Positions 1-4,255 of a stretch of DNA of 6,744 nucleotides are shown one piece after another. A program made the position numbers and the translations under genes. This stretch comes from Pontiellaceae bacterium (lineage in GTDB: Bacteria > Verrucomicrobiota > Kiritimatiellia > Kiritimatiellales > Tichowtungiaceae): contig JAOZMR010000153.1 in the NCBI GenBank assembly GCA_029934215.1, positions 1 through 6,744 on the forward strand, read 5' to 3'. Below the pieces are notes generated by a model. The model saw nothing but the letters and a program-made list of their open reading frames with translations. It was not told where the DNA came from and searched no databases. Position 1 is the stretch's first letter. Each line of letters begins with the position of its first letter.

Positions 1-1
1 T

Positions 2-637
2 TTAGCTGCCGGCGTTAAAGTCGGGCGAGACCGTTTCTTTGGCGTCCTAAAAAGCAAAGGTCTTTTGCTGGAACGGTTGCCAAAGGCACCGCGAACAACG
101 AATAGCCGTCACAGCTTGCCCGTATTCACAAATCTGTTTGCCGATATGGTTGTGACGGGCTTTAATCAGGCATGGGTTAGCGATATTACGTATATTCGTA
201 CGGATGAAGGGTTCCTTTATCTGAGCCTGATTACGGATGATTGGTCTCGCAAAATTGTCGGATACTATGCGGGGGATACGTTGGAGGCCGAGGAGTGTCT
301 GATGGCCTTAAGTAAGGCAGTGAAAGGACTCGCAGAGGGATATTTCCCAATCCATCACTCGGATCGAGGTTGCCAATACTGCTCGCATCGGTACACGGAA
401 ACGTTACGAGAATACGGACTTGGCATCAGCATGACCGAAGAAAATCATTGCTACGAAAATGCCAAGGCCGAGCGAGTGAATGGCATCTTAAAACAGGAGT
501 ATGGTTTGGGAGGCACCTTTCGTACAAAGAAGCAGGCGAAGGAATCCATCGATCAGGCGATATTGCTTTACAACACACGCCGCCCACATTTGGCTTTAAA
601 TTACAAAACGCCGGAGGAAGCCCACAGCAAAAGCTAA
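2..637 (+). CDS. IS3-family transposase, OrfB (partial, 5' end outside window)
   Basis: Integrase-type DDE transposase of an IS3-family insertion sequence, normally made as an OrfAB fusion by programmed frameshifting, which excises and inserts the element. The frame is open from the left edge, so 211 residues are visible of a usual 270-300; the true start and orfA lie to the left. The catalytic triad is complete: Asp in WVSDITYI (codon 182-184), Asp in HHSDRGCQY (362-364) and Glu in NAKAERVNG (470-472), with 35 residues between the second Asp and the Glu, the classic DD35E spacing. The C-terminal YNTRRPHLALNYKTPEEAH block is standard for rve/IS3 transposases. From memory the wording resembles elements common in Bacteroidota, so horizontal arrival is plausible. 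No frameshift or stop is seen in the visible part, so the copy could be active. Confidence 0.95.
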   Translation, partial: LAAGVKVGRDRFFGVLKSKGLLLERLPKAPRTTNSRHSLPVFTNLFADMVVTGFNQAWVSDITYIRTDEGFLYLSLITDDWSRKIVGYYAGDTLEAEECLMALSKAVKGLAEGYFPIHHSDRGCQYCSHRYTETLREYGLGISMTEENHCYENAKAERVNGILKQEYGLGGTFRTKKQAKESIDQAILLYNTRRPHLALNYKTPEEAHSKS

Positions 638-653
638 AAGGTTTTTTAAGAGC

Positions 654-677
654 CCCCCCTCCTCCGGAGGAGGGGGG
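654..677. repeat. 24-bp perfect GC-rich palindrome downstream of the transposase
   Basis: Two 12-bp arms meet without a spacer: CCCCCCTCCTCC followed by its exact reverse complement. It starts 17 bases after the transposase stop codon. There is no T-run after it on the plus strand, so it is not a standard intrinsic terminator. It could act as a transcript 3'-end structure or cruciform, or be part of a dispersed palindromic repeat. Confidence 0.7.
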
Positions 678-680
678 AGA

Positions 681-708
681 ATTGCCCCGCCCTTCGGGAC
701 GGGTCAAT
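681..708. repeat. Imperfect inverted repeat (hairpin) in the IS tail
   Basis: ATTG (681-684) pairs with CAAT (705-708). After one mismatch, CCCG pairs with CGGG and CCC with GGG around a TTC loop (693-695), with A699 bulged. It is the second of three consecutive hairpins after the transposase gene. Confidence 0.55.
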
Positions 709-719
709 GATCAGGAAAC

Positions 720-735
720 GGCTCCTTTCGGAGCC
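720..735. repeat. Hairpin GGCTCC-TTTC-GGAGCC in the IS tail
   Basis: A 6-bp perfect stem with a 4-base loop. Read on the minus strand the loop is GAAA, a GNRA tetraloop. It is not followed by a T-run on the plus strand. This is the third hairpin of the cluster 654-735. Confidence 0.5.
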
Positions 736-860
736 TCAGAAAAAGAGAGAACAAAACTAAAAAGTGACAACTTTAAATCAGGACGTGACATTGCGAGGCA
801 AACCTCTAAAGTTGGCGTTTTGTATGAGGGCTGATGTTCAGAAGCTCGGTTTAGTGGTGC

Positions 861-911
861 AAAAAAAGACAAAACCGCTCTTCGTGAAACGAAAGGCGGT
901 TTTGCTTTTTT
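861..911. terminator. Bidirectional intrinsic terminator
   Basis: CAAAACCGC (870-878) pairs with GCGGTTTTG (896-904), and an inner stem TTCGT/ACGAA (881-885/889-893) closes a GAA loop. On the plus strand the stem is followed by a T-rich run (906-911). On the minus strand it is followed by seven T (complement of 861-867). It would end read-through from the insertion sequence on the left and transcription of the 44-aa gene on the right. Confidence 0.75.
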
Positions 912-935
912 GCTGCCTTTTCGAGAAAAGGCAGC
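912..935. repeat. Perfect 11-bp stem hairpin downstream of the small gene
   Basis: GCTGCCTTTTC (912-922) and GAAAAGGCAGC (925-935) flank a 2-base GA centre. It lies 11 bases past the stop of the 44-aa gene and just before the terminator. It has no U-run of its own on either strand in the expected place, so it may stabilise the transcript 3' end or be a protein site. Confidence 0.6.
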
Positions 936-946
936 GCTTCTAGGGC

Positions 947-1081
947 TTAGTGTTTACGCATTTTGCGTCTAGCCTTCATGATGATGGCTTTGCAGTTCCG
1001 ACCTAGTTGTTTCAACAAGTCGATTTGCAGATCGACATTGTGCATCTCTTCGGGATCAATCCCGTATTCATAAGGAATCAT
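947..1081 (-). CDS. Small uncharacterised protein, 44 aa, acidic N-terminus and very basic C-terminus
   Basis: I do not recognise this protein. It starts MIPYEYGIDPEEM and ends KARRKMRKH. Six acidic residues fall in the first 21 positions. From residue 24 on it is almost only basic and hydrophobic, with a likely amphipathic helix at about 16-42 and a single Cys30. There is no signal peptide or membrane segment. The case for a real gene is its setting. GAGGAGG (1088-1094, minus strand) lies 6 bases before the ATG, a candidate promoter lies upstream, and a hairpin plus a strong terminator follow the stop. An in-frame ATG at 1105 would give 52 residues beginning MSKKRRN, but it lacks a well-placed Shine-Dalgarno and would put GAGGAGG inside the gene, so I prefer 1081. 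A basic tail of this kind could bind nucleic acid or ribosomes; that is a guess. The alternative is a chance ORF. Confidence 0.6.
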   Translation of the reverse strand: MIPYEYGIDPEEMHNVDLQIDLLKQLGRNCKAIIMKARRKMRKH

Positions 1082-1087
1082 GATGTT

Positions 1088-1094
1088 CCTCCTC
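1088..1094 (-). promoter_or_regulatory. Strong Shine-Dalgarno sequence of the 44-aa gene
   Basis: GAGGAGG on the minus strand, 6 bases upstream of ATG at 1081. It decides between the 44-residue start and the upstream in-frame ATG at 1105. Confidence 0.7.
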
Positions 1095-1135
1095 TTTTTT
1101 GACATCAGCCTAATTGCTTTTGCCGCTTTCTTTTC

Positions 1136-1160
1136 AACGTTTCCAACCGTTGGAAACGTT
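1136..1160. promoter_or_regulatory. 25-bp interrupted palindrome in the leader of the small gene (operator or 5'-UTR hairpin)
   Basis: Arms AACGTTTCCAA and TTGGAAACGTT are perfect 11-bp inverted repeats around CCG. It is the longest copy of the TTCCAA-N3-TTGGAA motif in the window. It lies between the candidate promoter (1173-1200) and the small gene start at 1081, at roughly +6 to +30 of the predicted transcript. As DNA it could be an operator for a dimeric repressor; as RNA it would fold into an 11-bp hairpin. Confidence 0.6.
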
Positions 1161-1172
1161 ATTCATGTGGCG

Positions 1173-1200
1173 TTTGTACTCTTCCTGCGCAATAGGTCAA
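1173..1200 (-). promoter_or_regulatory. Candidate sigma-70-type promoter for the 44-aa gene
   Basis: On the minus strand TTGACC (complement of 1195-1200, 5 of 6 to TTGACA) is separated by 16 bases from TACAAA (complement of 1173-1178, 4 of 6 to TATAAT). Transcription would start near 1166, giving a leader of about 85 bases that contains the 25-bp palindrome. Confidence 0.45.
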
Positions 1201-1486
1201 CGCGAGAATTGTTAAATTTTCGTCAGGTGTCTGCTTTCAAAAAGCGGATAGTGCAGTTTCTTACCGTACTTCGCAGTATATGTTAGCGTAACACTCATTT
1301 TTAGGAATCCCAAACAACGTTCTGTGCGGGTGTGGGAATTCTTCTGCACCGATTCTGTGCGCTTGATTCTTATCATTTTTTCACAACCGCTGTCGCTAGA
1401 GGAAGTCAGAGGAGCAACCGAGGGGGAGAGATTTTCCAATTGCGAGACGAAACTCAAAAAGAGGCGTTTTGTATAAGTCTGGAGGA
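1201..1486. other. Intergenic stretch with no supported gene
   Basis: This lies between the small-gene promoter and the stop of the TonB receptor. It contains a short palindrome TGTTA-GCG-TAACA (1281-1293) and a direct repeat TTCTGTGCG (1320-1328 and 1353-1361). I found no convincing terminator after the receptor gene, no riboswitch core that I recognise, and no ORF with a good ribosome binding site. Confidence 0.5.
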
Positions 1487-3229
1487 TTACCAATCTAGGG
1501 TTAAGGAGAGTCCTGCGTAGCGCTCGGGGGCGCGTTGGTCTGGGAGGGACTGGAAGTCGTCGTCCCACGCATTGTTTATGAGGAGCGAAAGGGTTGCGTA
1601 GCTCGCGCTTGGTGGTGTGTAGCGAACGATGAACGAGCTGTCGGCTCCGAGTTTGTGTTCGGTGCGAACTGCGTTGTCGGTCTGGCGTCGAAGTGTTTGG
1701 GTGGTTCCGAGTTCCAAGGATTGGAAGGGGCGCCAAAGTAATGAGGCTTGCGCGAGGTGTTCGGGGTAGTCAAGCGCATAGCGCGAGGCGTATCCACCGA
1801 AGTCTGCGGCGTCCTTGTCCTTATGAATCCAGGTGTAGGCGAAGAGCATTTCGATGTTTTTTGCCGGATAGAAACCGAGCTGTGTTTCTAGTCCGTAGAC
1901 ATTGAGGGTTCCGAGGTTGGTTGCGTTCCATCGTCCCGCCGCTGTTGCTTTCATCCAATCGATGGTGTTTTTTGAGCGGCGATGGAAGACTGCGGCTTTC
2001 CAGTCCATGGTTTCGGCTGGGATTCCTTTGAGTCCGAGCTCGGTTTCTACGGATTGTTGCGGACCAAGACCGGTGTTTCCAAAGCTTCCAGGAGAGTCGT
2101 AGTCGAGTTCGGTGTATGAGGGAAGGCGGACGGTTTCTGAGTAGGAGGCGAATGCCGTGAGATTATCGGAGAGCATATATTCTACGCCGATTTGCGGCAG
2201 GAACTCCGAGGATTCATCGGTGAAGAATTCACCCCGCGCGCCGATGATGACTTTCAGTTTGTCGCCTTTCCATTGCGGCAAAAGTGAAACGCCGCCGCGT
2301 GTGCGGTGGTGGTTGCCGAGGCCAGTGCTGACGATGCGCTCTTCTTCAACATCTGTGCGCCATCCAAGAGCGATGCCGTTTACTTCCAGTGTGCGTCCAT
2401 CGAAAAAGGCCGCGCTGGTGCGAGAGCGGTGGTGGTTTTCATACGGATAGGAGGGAATGTAGTAGTTATCGTAGAATTCGCGCCAAGAAATCCCGCCACG
2501 TAGATAGTCCGAGTTTAGATCGCCGTTGCGTACGGCAAGATAAACCATATTTTCTTCGGTGTCTTCAGTTGCGCTCCGAGTGTTATCGACTCCGTAATAG
2601 CCCCGTGTTCCGAATTCCTTTTTTTGATGGGCGACGATGAAGTCAACCTGTGTGTCGTCGCTGCGATGCTGAAGGTGCGCACCGAGATATTCGCGATCGT
2701 AGTCGTTGTCGGGATAGTCCACGCCGTTGGCGGACTCGCGTCCGGCGAAAACGCCAAGCCCGAGTTCATCTGTGAGCATTTGTTGAACGAGGATGCTTTG
2801 CCAGTCGCGGTGATCGCTTCCAAACCCCATTTCCATCTGACGCTTTCCAACCATTGGAAGAACATCAAAGTTCACCGTTCCGACGAGGTGCCCGCCGTGA
2901 TTTTCGAGTCCGGTTCGAACGGTTGGACGTTCGAGCATTCCGGCAGGGAGAGGAAGCTCGGCGTTAAAATGTTCGGTCTGTGGGTTGCGAAGGGTTAAAC
3001 CGCCGAGCGAGAGGCCCGCGCCGCTGAACGATGAGCCGCGCACGGAAATGTCGTTTTGCGAGCCGCCCTGCGAATTGAGTACCACGCCGGGGGTTGTGCG
3101 CAGAATCTCGTGAATTGCCGCGCTTTCCGGTGTTTCTGCCGAGGCGGTTACTGTGATGGTTGGAATGTTGGTTTCTGCTGCCGAGGTGATCAGCGCGGAG
3201 AGTAGTGTTGCTGCAAATAGTTTTTTCAT
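1487..3229 (-). CDS. TonB-dependent outer-membrane receptor, BtuB-like
   Basis: Outer-membrane beta-barrel that imports a scarce ligand using energy passed on by TonB-ExbBD. At 580 residues it is close to BtuB in size. Residues 1-18 (MKKLFAATLLSALITSAA) form a Sec signal peptide. ITVTA at 25-29 fits a TonB box. The plug domain covers about 33-122 (ILRTTPGVVL, NDISVRGSSFSG, GTVNF). The barrel follows, with SETVRLPSYTELDY and NVYGLETQLGF, typical of receptor barrels. The chain ends in aromatic Trp (LSLTLDW), the usual signal for barrel assembly. The ligand cannot be read from sequence; cobalamin or a metal chelate is possible, but no cobalamin riboswitch is seen upstream. The ATG is supported by the signal peptide, yet the leader GAAAAAGAAATC has no good Shine-Dalgarno, unlike its neighbours. 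It is third in the greA-SWIM-receptor array, 46 bp after the SWIM gene. The gene appears intact. Confidence 0.93.
   Translation of the reverse strand: MKKLFAATLLSALITSAAETNIPTITVTASAETPESAAIHEILRTTPGVVLNSQGGSQNDISVRGSSFSGAGLSLGGLTLRNPQTEHFNAELPLPAGMLERPTVRTGLENHGGHLVGTVNFDVLPMVGKRQMEMGFGSDHRDWQSILVQQMLTDELGLGVFAGRESANGVDYPDNDYDREYLGAHLQHRSDDTQVDFIVAHQKKEFGTRGYYGVDNTRSATEDTEENMVYLAVRNGDLNSDYLRGGISWREFYDNYYIPSYPYENHHRSRTSAAFFDGRTLEVNGIALGWRTDVEEERIVSTGLGNHHRTRGGVSLLPQWKGDKLKVIIGARGEFFTDESSEFLPQIGVEYMLSDNLTAFASYSETVRLPSYTELDYDSPGSFGNTGLGPQQSVETELGLKGIPAETMDWKAAVFHRRSKNTIDWMKATAAGRWNATNLGTLNVYGLETQLGFYPAKNIEMLFAYTWIHKDKDAADFGGYASRYALDYPEHLAQASLLWRPFQSLELGTTQTLRRQTDNAVRTEHKLGADSSFIVRYTPPSASYATLSLLINNAWDDDFQSLPDQRAPERYAGLSLTLDW
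1712..1726. repeat. TTCCAA-N3-TTGGAA palindrome, exact copy (inside receptor gene)
   Basis: TTCCAAGGATTGGAA. On the coding strand it reads in frame as Phe-Gln-Ser-Leu-Glu (residues 502-506 of the receptor). Confidence 0.8.
2845..2859. repeat. TTCCAA-N3-TTGGAA palindrome, exact copy (inside receptor gene)
   Basis: TTCCAACCATTGGAA. It is read in a different codon phase from the other coding copies, within Leu-Pro-Met-Val-Gly-Lys (about residues 124-129). Confidence 0.8.
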
Positions 3230-3275
3230 GATTTCTTTTTCGAAGACGAGTGCTTTCGGTCTCGTTTACGTTTAA
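3230..3275 (-). other. Short gap between SWIM and receptor genes
   Basis: 46 bases with a weak hairpin, ACGAG/CTCGT with a 10-base loop, and no T-run, so no convincing terminator. No clear -35/-10 pair is seen, which favours co-transcription of the receptor with the upstream genes or a promoter inside the SWIM gene. Confidence 0.35.
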
Positions 3276-4220
3276 TTAGGTATTCCGTTTGTGAAATTCT
3301 TCCAACCCTTGGAGAGAGTTGGGTTGCAATCTCAATACTCCGCTTACCTTTTCCCAGTTGGTAATTGTCCCATTGGAAACGCCTATTTCGGTGGCGAAAT
3401 CGCCGCGATTGAGTCCACTGTCTTTGCGGAGTTTGCGTACGGTGGCTCCGGTGGGTTTGAAGGGGGCTGTTTCTGGGGTTGGCTCGGGCGCTGCGGCGTC
3501 TTCAAGTTCGTCTTCTAGTTCGATTCCAAAGACATCGCCGACTGAATCGTCGCGGAGTGTCCGGCGGCGCGTGTTTTTGCTGTCGGTGATGTCGTTAACA
3601 TCCACAGAGATCAATTCCTTATGATCAACTCCGCGCAATTTGAAAAGCAGCTCGGGTTCCGTGTCGAGCCGTACGCCAATGCCGTACATTGCCGCTGCGA
3701 CGTGTTTACACATATCCGCCCAGTCGGGGCAGTTGCAGTCGAAGCGGATTTCTTTCGGATGAGGAAAGAGTCCGTCCGTGGGATCGGTGACAACTGCCAT
3801 GATTTCGTCGGAGATTTTCCCTTGAAGCAATTCAATGAGAGAGCCGATCTTCCCCGTGCATTGTTGTTTGATTTTTTCCCATTTTTTAGCATCGAGCGGT
3901 TCAAAATGGATGGAGAGGTCATACATCTCGGAACCGCTGACTTTTGCTTTGGCGATCCCTTTTTCAATGGAGAGGTGGCAGACGGAACCGTTGCGAACAT
4001 ACGTGCGACCGCGTGGTAGGCGGTTTTCGTAGTCGCTGAACGCCTGCATGTGCTTGCACCACGCTTTACCCCAAAAGCTTTTGGCGATCAGTCCTCGACC
4101 GGGCAATGGTCCAATCGGATGAACGTTCTCGCCGGCCTTTTGAAGCTTCTCCATCTTTTTTTTTGCCTCCGCACGACGCATTGCAACAGGGACATATTTG
4201 GGATAACCGTACCAGCCCAT
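3276..4220 (-). CDS. SWIM zinc-finger protein with C-terminal helix-turn-helix domain
   Basis: A 314-residue member of the bacterial SWIM-finger family (COG4279 type), whose role is not established. Relatives are often encoded beside SNF2-type helicases, but no helicase is in this window. The family N-terminal block is clear: FWGKAWCKHMQAFSDYENRL at 49-68, then RGRTYVRNGSV at 70-80. The zinc ligands follow the CxCxnCxH rule: Cys162, Cys164, Cys171 and His173 in FDCNCPDWADMCKHVAAAMY. After PELLFKLRGVD (189-199) comes an acidic and Pro-rich linker (about 225-255). An XRE-like helix-turn-helix follows at about 258-312, with LRKDSGLNRGDFATEIGVSN and TITNWEKVSG. The helix-turn-helix suggests sequence-specific DNA binding in addition to the finger. 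The start is set by TAGGAGG (4226-4232) 5 bases before ATG. It begins 35 bp after greA and precedes the receptor gene by 46 bp. The gene is intact. Confidence 0.9.
   Translation of the reverse strand: MGWYGYPKYVPVAMRRAEAKKKMEKLQKAGENVHPIGPLPGRGLIAKSFWGKAWCKHMQAFSDYENRLPRGRTYVRNGSVCHLSIEKGIAKAKVSGSEMYDLSIHFEPLDAKKWEKIKQQCTGKIGSLIELLQGKISDEIMAVVTDPTDGLFPHPKEIRFDCNCPDWADMCKHVAAAMYGIGVRLDTEPELLFKLRGVDHKELISVDVNDITDSKNTRRRTLRDDSVGDVFGIELEDELEDAAAPEPTPETAPFKPTGATVRKLRKDSGLNRGDFATEIGVSNGTITNWEKVSGVLRLQPNSLQGLEEFHKRNT
3300..3314. repeat. TTCCAA-N3-TTGGAA palindrome, one mismatch (inside SWIM gene)
   Basis: TTCCAACCCTTGGAG differs from the motif at the last base. On the coding strand it reads in frame as Leu-Gln-Gly-Leu-Glu near the end of the helix-turn-helix domain. 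Confidence 0.6.
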
Positions 4221-4225
4221 AATAA

Positions 4226-4232
4226 CCTCCTA
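4226..4232 (-). promoter_or_regulatory. Shine-Dalgarno of the SWIM gene
   Basis: TAGGAGG on the minus strand, 5 bases before the ATG at 4220, inside the 35-bp gap after the greA stop codon. It supports efficient independent translation within an operon. Confidence 0.7.
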
Positions 4233-4255
4233 AATGAAAAAGTTGCGACCTCGGA

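Larger units (their letters stand above)
1..790 (+). mobile_element. 3' portion of an IS3-family insertion sequence, candidate right end near 790
   Basis: The element includes the transposase fragment and a 153-bp noncoding tail. The proposed right end is the CA at 789-790, because IS3 ends are typically 5'-TG...CA-3' and the last 27 bases start and finish with GTGACA (764-769 and 785-790). Read inward from the end on the minus strand this gives TGTCACGTCCTGATTTAAAG, which looks like an IS3-type terminal inverted repeat. The matching left end is outside the window, so the boundary is a prediction and no target-site duplication can be checked. Confidence 0.5.

Noticed and set aside
370..834. 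Plus-strand 154-residue ORF over the transposase end
   Set aside because: It is a shifted frame of orfB that runs on through the hairpin cluster; the intact DDE frame is clearly the real one.
1281..1293. Short palindrome TGTTA-GCG-TAACA
   Set aside because: The arms are only 5 bp; this is within chance expectation and no gene start is near.
1212..1376. Possible small minus-strand gene of about 54 residues in the 1201-1486 gap
   Set aside because: No Shine-Dalgarno before its ATG, no promoter, and unremarkable composition, unlike the 44-aa gene nearby.
1212..1736. Minus-strand 174-residue ORF overlapping the end of the receptor gene
   Set aside because: Its upstream half is the receptor gene read in another frame with a composition rich in Arg, Pro and Thr; it has no ribosome binding site or recognisable domain.
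3230..3275. Cobalamin riboswitch upstream of the BtuB-like receptor
   Set aside because: The gap is only 46 bases, too short for the aptamer, and no B12-box-like sequence is seen.
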